DNA of 64,000 nucleotides from an uncultured Deferribacteraceae bacterium (GTDB lineage Bacteria; Chrysiogenota; Deferribacteres; Deferribacterales; Mucispirillaceae): assembly GCA_947041165.1 (NCBI GenBank), contig CAMRCY010000006.1:1-64000 (forward strand), written 5' to 3'. Of the stretch, positions 8,071 through 17,752 are shown in pieces (position 1 is the stretch's first letter; every line of letters starts with the position of its first letter). The notes under the pieces were generated by a model, which saw only the letters and a list, made by a program, of their open reading frames with translations, was not told where the DNA came from and did no database searches. Position numbers and translations under genes: made by a program.

Positions 8071-8805
8071 TTATTTTATTCTCTTAATAATCTTTCTTTT
8101 CATATTTTTTAACAATATTTTATCTGTATCAGACACACGTCTTGACTCTATACATTTTTGTATAGTTTTGTTAAAAGTCCAATCATCAAGATCGCATCTT
8201 TTCAAATATTTCATACACTCTTCTGGGTGTTTCGCATATACAGTAGCAAGTAGCCAAGCCACAGCCATTTTAAGATAGTATTCATTATTTTTAACTGTAT
8301 CGCAATGTAAAAAGATAGCTTCAATATATTCATCTATAATATAGTGAGATAGTAGCAGTATGAAGGCTGTTCTTAATTCATACTCTTTATCACTAATAAG
8401 TAGTTGTTTTATATATTCATAAGCTATCGTTCTATTTTTTCTTATAACTTTCATTGATGTTGATACAGTATCGCATATAGCCCAATTATCTATTGTTTTA
8501 ATGTAGTCGCTAAATAGAGGAAGTATATCTGCAAAGCTATCTTTCATTCCTGCGATTACTAACCCTTCTATCATTTTTTCTTCATAAATATCTGATTTTG
8601 ATTGTAATAGAAATGATCGATAATTGCCTTTTAATATCTGCTTTGAGATATCCCTAAGTATAGGTAGTCTAATGCCGATAAACGAACTAATATTAGGAAC
8701 TAGAGATGAGTGAAACTTTTTATATTCTATATCTTCATAAGTTTTTAAAAAATTTTTAAAATCAGAGTAGTCTGATTTAGACCACTCATCTCTAACCAAT
8801 TCCAT
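8071..8805 (-). CDS. AlkD-like DNA alkylation repair (HEAT-repeat) protein
   Basis: A 244-aa all-helical protein of the AlkD family of DNA glycosylases, which remove positively charged alkylated purines. Family segments visible are GIRLPILRDISK near residue 45, YEEKMIEGLVI, IDNWAICD near residue 107 (the Trp/Asp pair used in base excision), YYLKMAVAWLLA and FNKTIQKCIESRRV near the C-terminus. Length is normal. Oddly, it sits inside the type II secretion block, 2 bp after gspG and about 32 bp before gspH, so it is probably co-transcribed with them. No functional link to secretion is known. Confidence 0.85.
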   Translation of the reverse strand: MELVRDEWSKSDYSDFKNFLKTYEDIEYKKFHSSLVPNISSFIGIRLPILRDISKQILKGNYRSFLLQSKSDIYEEKMIEGLVIAGMKDSFADILPLFSDYIKTIDNWAICDTVSTSMKVIRKNRTIAYEYIKQLLISDKEYELRTAFILLLSHYIIDEYIEAIFLHCDTVKNNEYYLKMAVAWLLATVYAKHPEECMKYLKRCDLDDWTFNKTIQKCIESRRVSDTDKILLKNMKRKIIKRIK

Positions 8806-8807
8806 AT

Positions 8808-9239
8808 TTATTTTATTTCAAAACTTTTAATATCAGCACTAACTCCAGTACCACCTTCTTTACCATCAGCCCCGTAAGATATTATCTCGTAATCTCTATC
8901 TTCAACATCAGTTGGAGAGCGATATAGAAATGTCATACCCCAAGGATCAACAGGTAGATCAGTTAGATCCATATATCCAGAAGAGTTCCAGTTTCTAGGG
9001 ATAGGATCAACTGTTGGTTTCTCAATAAGCGCACCTAAACCTTGCTCTGTAGAAGGGTATAAACTGTTATCAACTTTATACATCTTTAACGCCGTTTCAA
9101 TAGCAGACATATCATTTTTAGTTTTAATAACTCTAGCTTCATCAGGTTTACCTAAAATAGCTGGCCCAATAAATGTTGCCAAAAGACCTAAAATAACTAA
9201 CACAACCATAAGCTCAATTAACGTAAATCCTGTTTTCAT
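8808..9239 (-). CDS. gspG: Type II secretion major pseudopilin GspG
   Basis: A 143-aa major pseudopilin. Prepilin motif [21 protein letters not shown] (Gly -1, Glu +5) is followed by the GspG hallmark [45 protein letters not shown] and the C-terminal calcium-loop region [13 protein letters not shown]. It polymerises into the periplasmic pseudopilus that pushes folded cargo through the outer-membrane secretin. It is the first gene of the block; gspC, D, E and F must be elsewhere. Upstream is the AT-rich repeat at 9284-9450, where its promoter should lie. Confidence 0.95.
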   Translation of the reverse strand: MKTGFTLIELMVVLVILGLLATFIGPAILGKPDEARVIKTKNDMSAIETALKMYKVDNSLYPSTEQGLGALIEKPTVDPIPRNWNSSGYMDLTDLPVDPWGMTFLYRSPTDVEDRDYEIISYGADGKEGGTGVSADIKSFEIK

Positions 9240-9283
9240 AAAATATGACCTCTCAAAATTTTAATAAATTATTTATTTATATT

Positions 9284-9450
9284 TTTTATAACTTTATTTT
9301 ATAACAATTTTTTTAATAAGTAATAGTAATTATTATAATAATAATTTTTTTTTATAACTTTATTGTATAGCAAATTTTTTAATAAATAATAGTAATTATA
9401 CTCTTTATACTTAACTTTATTGTGCGATAAACTTTTTAATAATATTAGCT
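9284..9450. repeat. AT-rich tandem repeat, about 60-bp unit, reaching into the ankyrin gene
   Basis: Three imperfect copies of a unit with the core ACTTTATT..TA..CAA-TTTTTTAATAA..AATAG. They begin near 9290, 9355 and 9415, and the last one is the 3' end of the minus-strand ankyrin gene (stop at 9417). The block also serves as the gspG upstream region. Confidence 0.65.
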
Positions 9451-10577
9451 GTGTTATCGTGATTAAATTTTTCTGCATTACGGATAGGATCTTGTCCTAA
9501 GTTATCAGCTATTGATGGATCAGCTCCAGCTTCAAGAAGAATTTTCACAACTCTTCCATGTCCATTTTCAGCAGCTAAGGCTAAGGCAGTTTTACCACCA
9601 TTATTACGATTGTTTAACACCACGTTTTGTTCAATTAGTCTTTTAGTAACATCAACATGTCCCTTAGATGATGACTTCATTATAGGAGAGTTACCGTTTT
9701 TGTCAATCAATTCAGCATTCGCTCCTTTTCTCTTTAGAAACGATAACATAGGTGCATCTCCGTTATCAGCAGCTATTGATAATGCAGTGTCACCATTCAG
9801 TGCTAAAGCGTTAATATTTGCACCGTTATCTAACAGTTTTTGTATAGCTGTTTTATTGCCATATCTTGCTGCATACATTAACGGTGTATTCTCCAATATA
9901 TCTGGTTTATCAACAGTTGCACCTCTTGCAATAAGTTGTTGTATCTCTTCTAGCTTATTATCTCTTACGAGGTGATGCATAAGAGTTAATCCATTTCTGT
10001 CATATATATCTGGATTACCGATAGATGTGATTAAGTTCGCAATTTTACTATTAGAGGTTAGATCAAATAAGGCGGGCTTACCGTCACGATCTTTATATGT
10101 ATCTTGATTGTAAGATTGGTTGTTATATCTTGATGCTTGTCTATCAGTAGCTTGTGTATTTCCACCACCTGTCATAGGTCTTCTATCTATTGGCACTTGA
10201 TTAACAGGCTCGTTATTAGATTGTTTCAACATTGATACAATAGGTTTAGGAAGTAGATTTAACATTTTTCCACTTTTATCCATTGTAAGAGATACAATTA
10301 TCCCAGCCAATATAACAAGCACTAATATTGAAAGCAATATAAGCACAACAATAATACTAGTTGTCATATTTGATGTAGCCTTAACCACTTTTTTAGTAGG
10401 TTTGCTACTGGTACGATAAATACTAGCTCTTGTATTTTTCTCTTTTTCACTGATTTTGTTCATTCTATCAACTAGTGTACTAGAAACACCACTATATTTG
10501 TGCTTCTCAAGATCTTCTTTAATTTTAGGATCTAACTCATCACCATTGTCAATATTTTTGTTTTTATCATTACTCAA
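9417..10577 (-). CDS. Membrane-anchored ankyrin-repeat protein
   Basis: A 386-aa protein. The N-terminal 70 residues are charged and cytoplasmic, and one transmembrane helix follows at about residues 72-97 (SIIVVLILLSILVLVILAGI). A Gln/Asn/Arg-rich linker leads to about six ankyrin repeats from residue 190 to the end. Repeat signatures include GLTLMHHLVRDNKLEEIQ, NTPLMYAARYGNKTA, GDTALSIAADNGD, GNSPIMKSSSKGH and KTALALAAENGH. The repeats would lie in the periplasm and bind another protein. The gene is separated from thiH by about 60 bp. Its 3' end is part of the tandem repeat at 9284-9450. Confidence 0.9.
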   Translation of the reverse strand: MSNDKNKNIDNGDELDPKIKEDLEKHKYSGVSSTLVDRMNKISEKEKNTRASIYRTSSKPTKKVVKATSNMTTSIIVVLILLSILVLVILAGIIVSLTMDKSGKMLNLLPKPIVSMLKQSNNEPVNQVPIDRRPMTGGGNTQATDRQASRYNNQSYNQDTYKDRDGKPALFDLTSNSKIANLITSIGNPDIYDRNGLTLMHHLVRDNKLEEIQQLIARGATVDKPDILENTPLMYAARYGNKTAIQKLLDNGANINALALNGDTALSIAADNGDAPMLSFLKRKGANAELIDKNGNSPIMKSSSKGHVDVTKRLIEQNVVLNNRNNGGKTALALAAENGHGRVVKILLEAGADPSIADNLGQDPIRNAEKFNHDNTANIIKKFIAQ

Positions 10578-10638
10578 TGTACTAATCCTCCTTAGTTAAA
10601 ACATCGATTTATAAATCTTTTTATAGATTTTAAACCGA

Positions 10639-11739
10639 TTAGAACCAATCTTTCATTACCGCTTCATATCCAGATGATTTAATAACAGATGCCATAGTTT
10701 CAACAGATCTATCATCATCAATAGAGAATTGTTCAGCGTTACGGTTCTCATTTGAATATCCACCAGGATCGGTTTTAGATCCTGCACTCATTATTGTTGC
10801 ACCGAGATGAATTAATCTATCTCTTAATTCTTGAGGCTCTCTAGTAGAGATATTAATTCCTGCATCGTTATTAAAAAGTCTATATGCAAAAATAGATTTA
10901 TAAAGATCTCTATCTTTAATATCGTACTTAGGAGCAAACTCACCAGCTGAAGATCTAAGTCGTGGAAAAGATGCAGATATATGAGTTGTTGGATAATGTT
11001 TCATAAAATATCGTGTATGCAGATTTAAGTAAAACATCTCTAACCTATAATCAGTTAAACCAAGTAGAGATCCAAGTCCTATATTTCTAATCTGAGCCTC
11101 AGCAGCTCTTTCAGGAGCAGATAACCTATATTGAAAATCGGATTTAGGCCCAGCTGGATGAAATGTTTTATACTCATCTTCAAGATAAGTTTCTTGAAAC
11201 ATTGTTAATCCATCAACCCCTGCATTATGTAACGCTTTGTAAGTATCTTTCTCTAAAGCTCTAACTTCTATTGCTACATACGGGAAATATTTTTTAGCGA
11301 TTTTAACAGCTTCAATCAACATTTCATCAGTGTATATTTTAGGATTATCTCCAGACACGAGAAGGAGATTTTTTATACCGTACTTTAGTATGATAGCAAG
11401 CTCATCTTCAATCTGATTAGAGGTTAAGCTTATTCTATCAATCTTATTTTTTATACTAAACCCACAGTATACACATGAGTTTATACACTCATTAGAGAGA
11501 TACATAGGGGAATACATTTTTATTGTTTTACCAAATCGTTGCAAGGTGATTTTTCTCGATAACTCACCCATCACTTCAAGATACGTATCTGCTTTAGGAG
11601 ATAGAAGAGCCATTAAATCCATCTCATCTAATTTTGTTTTAGATAGAGCTATCTCAACATCTTTCTCTGTTCTACTATCTATTATTTTTAATAACTCATT
11701 GTTATCATAACTTTTATTTATCGAACTATAAAAACTCAT
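10639..11739 (-). CDS. thiH: 2-iminoacetate synthase ThiH
   Basis: A 366-aa radical-SAM enzyme that cleaves tyrosine to give dehydroglycine (2-iminoacetate) for the thiamine thiazole under anaerobic conditions. The cluster motif C85-x3-C89-x2-C92 (NECINSCVYCGF) is intact. Family segments LLVSGDNPK, LTMFQETY, SFPRLRSSAGEFAP and the C-terminal GSKTDPGGY and QFSIDDDRS are all present. Length matches ThiH (about 370). It is downstream of thiG, but a 378-bp non-coding gap separates them. No TPP riboswitch motif is visible upstream. thiS is not in this window. Confidence 0.95.
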   Translation of the reverse strand: MSFYSSINKSYDNNELLKIIDSRTEKDVEIALSKTKLDEMDLMALLSPKADTYLEVMGELSRKITLQRFGKTIKMYSPMYLSNECINSCVYCGFSIKNKIDRISLTSNQIEDELAIILKYGIKNLLLVSGDNPKIYTDEMLIEAVKIAKKYFPYVAIEVRALEKDTYKALHNAGVDGLTMFQETYLEDEYKTFHPAGPKSDFQYRLSAPERAAEAQIRNIGLGSLLGLTDYRLEMFYLNLHTRYFMKHYPTTHISASFPRLRSSAGEFAPKYDIKDRDLYKSIFAYRLFNNDAGINISTREPQELRDRLIHLGATIMSAGSKTDPGGYSNENRNAEQFSIDDDRSVETMASVIKSSGYEAVMKDWF

Positions 11740-11744
11740 TTATC

Positions 11745-12110
11745 TACCTTTATTATTAAATATCTTTTAAAAAAACCTATGTGTATGGTTATGTAGTGGT
11801 GGTGAATTTATGGCAATCTATTTATATATGCAAAACCTACGCCAAATATATAAGTATTGTAATATATAGTGCAAAACATCATGAATGAAACTTTGTGCTA
11901 TAAAAACTATACTACGATCATTAGCGTTACAGCATCATCATGAATGAACTTTGTGCTATAAAAACTATACTACGATCATTAGCGTTACAACATCATCATG
12001 AATGAAACTACAACGACAATTAAATGTTTTTCAAAAACACTTTAAGTGATATGAAATTATAAAGTTGTAGTTTTTATTTAAAGTCTATTTTTATAAATTT
12101 ACACTGTACA
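11745..12110. repeat. thiG-thiH spacer: two 60-bp direct repeats plus a decayed thiG end
   Basis: Nearly identical units of about 60 bp start at about 11880 and 11940 (core TGTGCTATAAAAACTATACT then ACGATCATTAGCGTTACA), with a partial third unit at 12000. In addition, 11760-11850 resembles the thiG 3' end on the same strand: AGTGGTGGTGAATTTATGGCA and ATATGCAAAACCTACGCCA correspond to AGTGGTGATGAACTTATTGCA and ATTTGCAAGTCCAGCCAT at 12140-12194. No gene or RNA is recognisable here. Confidence 0.7.
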
Positions 12111-12117
12111 GTTACAA

Positions 12118-12894
12118 TTAAAGATCTTTCAAAAATCCTGTGAGTGGTGATGAACTTATTGCACTGTCGCTTCTATTTGCAAGTCCAGCCATTCGTCCGA
12201 TCATAGAAGCCTCAACAGCTAATGCAAACGCCTCAGCCATTTTGACAGGATCAGTTGCAACAGCGATTGCAGTATTAACTAAAACAGCATCAGCTCCTAA
12301 CTCTATTGCGTATCCTGCATGACTAGGAGTGCCGATACCTGCATCTATCACAACAGGAACAGACGATTGTTCAATTATCATAAGAAGTTCATCAGTTGCT
12401 CTAACACCTTTATTTGTTCCAATAGGAGAGGCGAGTGGCATAACTGTTGCCGTCCCAATCTCTTCCAATCTTCTTGCAAGTATAGGATCTGCTTGTATAT
12501 AAGGCAGAACCACAAATCCTTCTTTCACAAGAATTTCAGCAGCCTTTAAGGTTTCTATCGGATCAGGCAGAAGGTTATATGGATTAGGAGTAACTTCAAG
12601 TTTTATCCAAGGCTCTAAGCCTGCTGCACGAGATAGTCTTGCAAGCCTCACAGCTTCTATATGATCTATAGCACCTGATGTGTTAGGAAGAAGTGTTATC
12701 TTCTCTTTATCAATATATGACAAAATATCATCAGATGGATTATCAAGATCCACTCTTCTAAGCGCTACTGTTACGATCTCTGAGTTAGATGCTTTTATCG
12801 CATCAGCCATTATATTATTTGAAGAAAACTTTCCTGTACCTATCATAAGTCTACTATTAAATTTTCTACCAGCTATTATCAAGTTACTACTCAT
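12118..12894 (-). CDS. thiG: Thiazole synthase ThiG
   Basis: A 258-aa TIM-barrel enzyme that builds the thiazole phosphate from deoxyxylulose phosphate, dehydroglycine and ThiS thiocarboxylate. The Schiff-base lysine is K98 in PWIKLEV. Other family segments are [37 protein letters not shown] and [12 protein letters not shown]. Length is typical. It starts 5 bp after the Fe-S protein gene and so belongs to a glyS-kinase-FeS-thiG transcription unit. The catalytic residues look intact. Confidence 0.96.
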   Translation of the reverse strand: MSSNLIIAGRKFNSRLMIGTGKFSSNNIMADAIKASNSEIVTVALRRVDLDNPSDDILSYIDKEKITLLPNTSGAIDHIEAVRLARLSRAAGLEPWIKLEVTPNPYNLLPDPIETLKAAEILVKEGFVVLPYIQADPILARRLEEIGTATVMPLASPIGTNKGVRATDELLMIIEQSSVPVVIDAGIGTPSHAGYAIELGADAVLVNTAIAVATDPVKMAEAFALAVEASMIGRMAGLANRSDSAISSSPLTGFLKDL

Positions 12895-12899
12895 ATCTT

Positions 12900-13991
12900 T
12901 TACTCATCTATACACTCTTCCTTACTTATAAGTATTATATTATCGAAAAATAATTCAAGGTTTAATTCTGCTTTATATCGCAATTTATTATGATAGCATG
13001 CAGGTTGACATAAGTAACATGACACACATTTTGATGGATTAAACCTAAGTTCAGTTCTATCTTCATCTATAGTTAAAGCACCTGTTGGGCAAAATTTTGC
13101 ACACATGCTACAATATACGCAATCGCTATCTATCTCTATCATATTAAAATATCTACCAGTTGGAACAGTGTCCACAAGCAGATCACCAAGTTTCATAATT
13201 GTATCTAAAAATCTTGCTCTACTATTTGGTTGATATGTTTCAAAACTAACTAAAACTCTATCTGGTTCTTCTCTAGGTATTAAATATGTTGCGACACTTT
13301 TTGCAGAGTCAACGCCTCTATTTTTATAGAACGAGAACATACCTCTACGATCAACAACCTCTTCAACTTTAACCTCTTCTTTGATCTCTACTATATCAAA
13401 CTGTTTAGGAAACTGTATAACTATTTCAGATGATGTTTTAATAATCTCAGTTCCAACAAGTGATGAAAACACACCTGTTAACATTTCAAGGTTCTTTATA
13501 CTTTCTGAGAATATTTTATAACCGTTTTTAATAACACACTCTTCACAGTCGCTATATCTAATAGTTATTTTTGATGCACCTGATAGATATAACATTAATA
13601 AATCAGTCATCTCTAATATACCGATACAATTTACAAATACGTTATCATCAGACTCAACTCTATCTGAACAGTATATATGTAGCGACCCGTTTTTTCTAAT
13701 ATTTTTAATCAGATACGTCATCATATCTTTATGAGTGTTAACGAGAAATCTATAAGAGTCTGTTGGACAAACATTCACACATATACCGCAATCGGTACAT
13801 TTATCTCTATCAATTTTAATAGTCATGCCGGGGCGTTCACCCATTTTGATAGCATCAGTCGCACAATACATATGACATAAAGTACAATCCGATGATTTAT
13901 GTCTAACACGAGTACATCTTAAAGAATTAACTTCAAGCGAGCGTGACATATTTTCAAAAATTTTATTCGCAAATCCTAATCTATCTATCAT
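12900..13991 (-). CDS. Multi-cluster 4Fe-4S (ferredoxin-like) protein
   Basis: A 363-aa cytoplasmic protein with no signal peptide and no membrane segment. The N-terminal half holds a Cys set at 26, 36, 39 and 43 and a classic [12 protein letters not shown] motif at 65-75. The C-terminal half holds [12 protein letters not shown] and [11 protein letters not shown] at about 290-330. At least three to four 4Fe-4S clusters are therefore expected. A non-cysteine central domain (about 80-270) separates the ferredoxin modules and also contains SDCEEC. It is likely an electron carrier or an accessory subunit of a redox enzyme. It could supply electrons to an oxidoreductase encoded elsewhere or work with the adjacent kinase; neither can be shown here. 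Confidence 0.85.
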   Translation of the reverse strand: MIDRLGFANKIFENMSRSLEVNSLRCTRVRHKSSDCTLCHMYCATDAIKMGERPGMTIKIDRDKCTDCGICVNVCPTDSYRFLVNTHKDMMTYLIKNIRKNGSLHIYCSDRVESDDNVFVNCIGILEMTDLLMLYLSGASKITIRYSDCEECVIKNGYKIFSESIKNLEMLTGVFSSLVGTEIIKTSSEIVIQFPKQFDIVEIKEEVKVEEVVDRRGMFSFYKNRGVDSAKSVATYLIPREEPDRVLVSFETYQPNSRARFLDTIMKLGDLLVDTVPTGRYFNMIEIDSDCVYCSMCAKFCPTGALTIDEDRTELRFNPSKCVSCYLCQPACYHNKLRYKAELNLELFFDNIILISKEECIDE

Positions 13992-14000
13992 AATATTTTA

Positions 14001-15455
14001 CTACCTAGGCACAATTAATCTAAACTCAGTTCCGATCTCTCTATGTAAGACTTCGATACTTCCGTTATGACTTGTCATAATCTCTTTACTAATAGGAAGT
14101 CCTAAACCTGTCCCGTGTGATGAGGTTGTAAAGAACGGTTCAAATATTGTTTTCATATTTTCTTTTGATATCCCTTTACCTGTATCGATTACAGATATAA
14201 TAAAGTTATCTTTATCTTCTTTACTTTTCAAAGTGATTTCACCTTGTTCATCTATAGCGTTCATAGAGTTTGCTATCAGATTGATTAACACCTGTCTAAA
14301 CTGAGATTTATCAACATTAATAGCTATATCTGTTGATTTATCTACTATAATCGTTATTTTCTGTTTTTTGCTACCTTGTTCAAGGAGCAACCTAATCGCA
14401 ATTAGTTCATCATATAACGAAAATTGACTTTTTTTAGGCTCATTCTTTTTAGAGTACGATAATATATCTGCTGTTAATTGCTGTAACCTTTCTGATTCTG
14501 ATGAGATAATCTTAATCATCTTTTGTAGATCAGGATCGTTCACAGCTTTCAATAATCGTTTAGCAAATCCACCTATTGATGTTAGAGGATTACGAATTTC
14601 ATGAGCTATAGTAAGCACATAACTTCCTATCTCTGCAAGCGGTTTAGTGCTTTCAAACTTTTGACGAGATTCTGTTTCAAGATAGACAGAGTTTTTATAT
14701 TTATTATACGTCTTAGAGTAGGTGAGAAACGATGATAAAAAGTTCGCAGATAGATTGCTTGAATAGATATGCTTATCACCGTATGGTTGTGGCGAATATG
14801 TTATAAGTAATCCAGAAAATTTATCTTCAATAATAAGTGGTGATAAGATTAGGCTGTTCTCTAATTTAACAGTATCAAACATCTCAAATATAGGATAGTC
14901 ATCAATTGATGAGGCTCTATTATCGTTAATTAGTCTATTGATGTGAATTTCACTTATAGGCATAGATACTCTTCTAAAACTTTTAACAACTTCTTTATCG
15001 TATGGAGGAATTGACGCTATATCTAAACCTTTAAGTTCTCCTTTTTTCTCATTATAAAGCATTACAGCAGCTTTATCAAAAAGGTGAGAACAAAGCAGAG
15101 TGTTTAGAAGTTGAGGCAGTAATATCTCAAGAGGTTTATTCTCAGATGAACTTTTAGTGATATTAGATAACCCTTCATTAAAGTTCCAAGGCTCATGAGT
15201 TTCAAGTAAACACGAGATCATCTCTTTTAGAAATATAATGCTATCACTACTAATATCATTGCCACTATTTGGTATATATTGCAATTCAATATCTATTGAA
15301 TTTATATCAAGTTTTAATGTTCGAGATGTTCCAAGTACTAGCTGATACATATTAGGGTTACCTTTATAGAGAGTTCTCTCTCCGCCACGTAAAGATGCTT
15401 TAACAGATAGTATTACACAGTCGTAATGGTTTTCTATAACATTAATTATTCTCAT
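14001..15455 (-). CDS. Soluble sensor histidine kinase
   Basis: A 484-aa kinase without transmembrane segments. The first 100 residues are unassigned, a GAF-like region spans roughly residues 105-245, and the HisKA dimerisation domain has phospho-acceptor H285 in IAHEIRNPLTS. The ATPase domain shows the N box (NLIANSMNA), G1 (DTGKGI), F box (EPFFTT) and G2 (GTGLGL). No response regulator gene is adjacent. It is packed between glyS (2-bp gap) and the Fe-S protein (9-bp gap). This suggests it senses something inside the cell, perhaps through the GAF domain. Confidence 0.93.
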   Translation of the reverse strand: MRIINVIENHYDCVILSVKASLRGGERTLYKGNPNMYQLVLGTSRTLKLDINSIDIELQYIPNSGNDISSDSIIFLKEMISCLLETHEPWNFNEGLSNITKSSSENKPLEILLPQLLNTLLCSHLFDKAAVMLYNEKKGELKGLDIASIPPYDKEVVKSFRRVSMPISEIHINRLINDNRASSIDDYPIFEMFDTVKLENSLILSPLIIEDKFSGLLITYSPQPYGDKHIYSSNLSANFLSSFLTYSKTYNKYKNSVYLETESRQKFESTKPLAEIGSYVLTIAHEIRNPLTSIGGFAKRLLKAVNDPDLQKMIKIISSESERLQQLTADILSYSKKNEPKKSQFSLYDELIAIRLLLEQGSKKQKITIIVDKSTDIAINVDKSQFRQVLINLIANSMNAIDEQGEITLKSKEDKDNFIISVIDTGKGISKENMKTIFEPFFTTSSHGTGLGLPISKEIMTSHNGSIEVLHREIGTEFRLIVPR

Positions 15456-15457
15456 TT

Positions 15458-17527
15458 TTAAGTCCTATCAAGATTTGCAATAAGCAAGAATAAGTTTTTC
15501 AAGTTTTTGATTAATCTTAATCTATTTTCACGAACTTCAATATTTTCATCCATAACCATAACGTTATCGAAGAAGGTATTAATTATCGGTGCAAATTTTA
15601 AGAGTTCCTCTAATGCTTTATCAAATTCAGATTTATCCATATATAATTGTATAGAACATTTTTCAATAGCAACAGCTACTGCTCTTTCTTCATCTTTTTC
15701 AAATAAAGCAGATGAATATGTTTTATCATCAATATCGTTCTTCTTCAATATGTTGCTAATTCGCTTAAAGCTTGCAACAATTATCTGAAAATCTTCAGTC
15801 GTGCTAACATTAGAAATAAGTTTAGTTAATTTCTTAATCTTAATCGGGTGAGTATCACCGTTTGAAACAACTGCGTCAAATACCTCAGTTGAGATACCGT
15901 CACTATTTACAAGTAGTTGCTTATATCTCTCTAAGATAAAATTAATTACATTTTGTTTAATCTCAACTGCTTTACTGTCATCAACCGCAACTATATCTTT
16001 AAAATTGGTGTAAGCAACATCGACAATCTCACTTATAGTAATATCAAGATTGAATTCAACGATAATATTTAATATCGCAATTGATGCTCTTCTTAAAGCG
16101 TATGGATCAAGATTTCCTGTTGGTACTAGTCCTATCGCAAAAAATCCAGTTATCGTATCTATCTTATCAGCTATAGATATAATCTGTCCTTCAACAGATT
16201 GAGGCAGATTATCGTTTGCAGATTTAGGCTCATAATGTTCTTTAATTGCATCAGCAATATTATCAGCATACCCTTCGTTTCGAGCGTAATATCTACCTAT
16301 TATCCCCTGGAGATCAGGAAACTCATAAACCATCTCACTCATTAAATCAGCTTTAGATATTTTGCAAGCTGTTACAATATCATCAGTTTTTGTAGGAGCG
16401 ATTTTGTCAGCTAAATATTTTGCAACTTTCGTAAATCTTTCAACTTTAGCGTAACTGCTACCAAGCTTTTCATGAAAAGTTACACTTTTTAAATTTTCAG
16501 CCATACCAGTCATCTTTTTAGATAGATCGTTTTTATAGAAGAATAAAGCGTCGCTTAATCTTGCAGATAAAACTCTCTCATACCCAGATCTTATAATTGT
16601 AGGATCATCAACCACCATATTAGATATACCTATGAAATGATTTACAATCTCACCTTTAGAGTTAAATAGAGGAAAGAATTTCTGATTAACAGCCATAGTT
16701 GTAATTAATAACTCTTGAGGCAGTTTAAGATATGACTCATCAAACGATCCAACAACAGGGTATGGATACTCCACAAGGTTTGTCACAGTGTCTAATAATT
16801 TATCGTAATCTTTAAGATTGTATGATAGTTTTGCGGTTTCATCTAACATCATCTTTTCGATCATATCTCTTCTATTTTTATTATCTAAGATAACGTGTGC
16901 CGATTTTAATTTCTCGATATAATCATCAAAACTTGTAACATCTATTTTATGATTAGCAAGAAACCTATGTCCTAAAGTTTTGTTTGATGCTTTTATATTT
17001 GCGATCTCAATATCTAAAACATTTTGATTGTATAGAGATATTATAGAGTGTATCGGTCTTGCGAATTTATAATCAGTTGAACCCCATTTCATTGTTTTGT
17101 TAAATGGTATATCTTTTATCATTGATGGAATGAACGATGCTAATACTTGATCGGTTTTAATCCCTTCACTTTTTTTAACAGCTTGTAGATAATCACCTTT
17201 AGGTGTTGATGCTTTTGTAACAGATGATTTATCTAAACCTTTAGACTCGACAAATTTTAATCCAACAGCCGAGATTGATCCGTCATCATTGAACGCAATT
17301 TTTGCAGGAGGCCCAGTTACAAGTTGATCAACGTTTTTCTGCTGATCTTCTAAGTTTACGATATGAATTGTAAGCCTTCTAGGGGTCGCCATAGATTTAA
17401 CACTTTCATAAGTGATGTTATTGATGTTTAACTGTTTCTCAGTTTCGTTTTTTAAATATTTTACAGCTACATCAACGAAGCTCGCAGGAATTTCTTCATG
17501 TAATATTTCTAGAAGATAGTTTGACAT
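15458..17527 (-). CDS. glyS: Glycyl-tRNA synthetase beta subunit
   Basis: A 689-aa protein matching the beta chain of the alpha2beta2 bacterial glycyl-tRNA synthetase. Family segments are LLEILHEEIPASFV at the start, ATPRRLTIHI, MKWGSTDYKFARPIH, TLGHRFL, EYPYPVVGSFDESYL, DALFFYKND and PTGNLDPYALRRASIAI. The C-terminal region is DALR-like and binds the anticodon. The alpha subunit glyQ, which binds glycine and ATP, is not in the window. It heads the glyS-kinase-FeS-thiG unit and is divergent from efp. Confidence 0.97.
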   Translation of the reverse strand: MSNYLLEILHEEIPASFVDVAVKYLKNETEKQLNINNITYESVKSMATPRRLTIHIVNLEDQQKNVDQLVTGPPAKIAFNDDGSISAVGLKFVESKGLDKSSVTKASTPKGDYLQAVKKSEGIKTDQVLASFIPSMIKDIPFNKTMKWGSTDYKFARPIHSIISLYNQNVLDIEIANIKASNKTLGHRFLANHKIDVTSFDDYIEKLKSAHVILDNKNRRDMIEKMMLDETAKLSYNLKDYDKLLDTVTNLVEYPYPVVGSFDESYLKLPQELLITTMAVNQKFFPLFNSKGEIVNHFIGISNMVVDDPTIIRSGYERVLSARLSDALFFYKNDLSKKMTGMAENLKSVTFHEKLGSSYAKVERFTKVAKYLADKIAPTKTDDIVTACKISKADLMSEMVYEFPDLQGIIGRYYARNEGYADNIADAIKEHYEPKSANDNLPQSVEGQIISIADKIDTITGFFAIGLVPTGNLDPYALRRASIAILNIIVEFNLDITISEIVDVAYTNFKDIVAVDDSKAVEIKQNVINFILERYKQLLVNSDGISTEVFDAVVSNGDTHPIKIKKLTKLISNVSTTEDFQIIVASFKRISNILKKNDIDDKTYSSALFEKDEERAVAVAIEKCSIQLYMDKSEFDKALEELLKFAPIINTFFDNVMVMDENIEVRENRLRLIKNLKNLFLLIANLDRT

Positions 17528-17677
17528 TATTAAACCTCAATAAGATTATATCTAATAAACCTGTTCGCACAGAGTTACTATTAAAATTTTAAACTAGTTA
17601 TATTTATTTTACAAGTTAAATTTTACTACAATATATATATGATTATACCTTATTTATAAAGAGCGTTGTTAGAATTG

Positions 17678-17706
17678 TTGATATTAATTGTAAAACTAAA
17701 TATTGT
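17678..17706 (+). promoter_or_regulatory. Candidate sigma70 promoter of efp
   Basis: TTGATA at 17678-17683 and TATTGT at 17701-17706 are separated by 17 bp, about 46 bp upstream of the efp ATG. The boxes are good but not perfect, and the region is AT-rich, so chance matches are possible. Confidence 0.45.
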
Positions 17707-17752
17707 ATGCTAAAGTACCGTAATTAATATATTTAAAGAAGTGGAGTTATTC

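Noticed and set aside
12895-12899. TPP riboswitch upstream of thiG/thiH or thiE
   Set aside because: Gaps are too short at thiG, and no CTGAGA with matching ACC..GAT core was found before thiH, thiE or glyS.
17528-17740. Replication origin at the divergent glyS/efp junction
   Set aside because: Gene orientation switches here, but I found no DnaA boxes or AT-rich 13-mers in the gap, and no dnaA, dnaN or gidA nearby.
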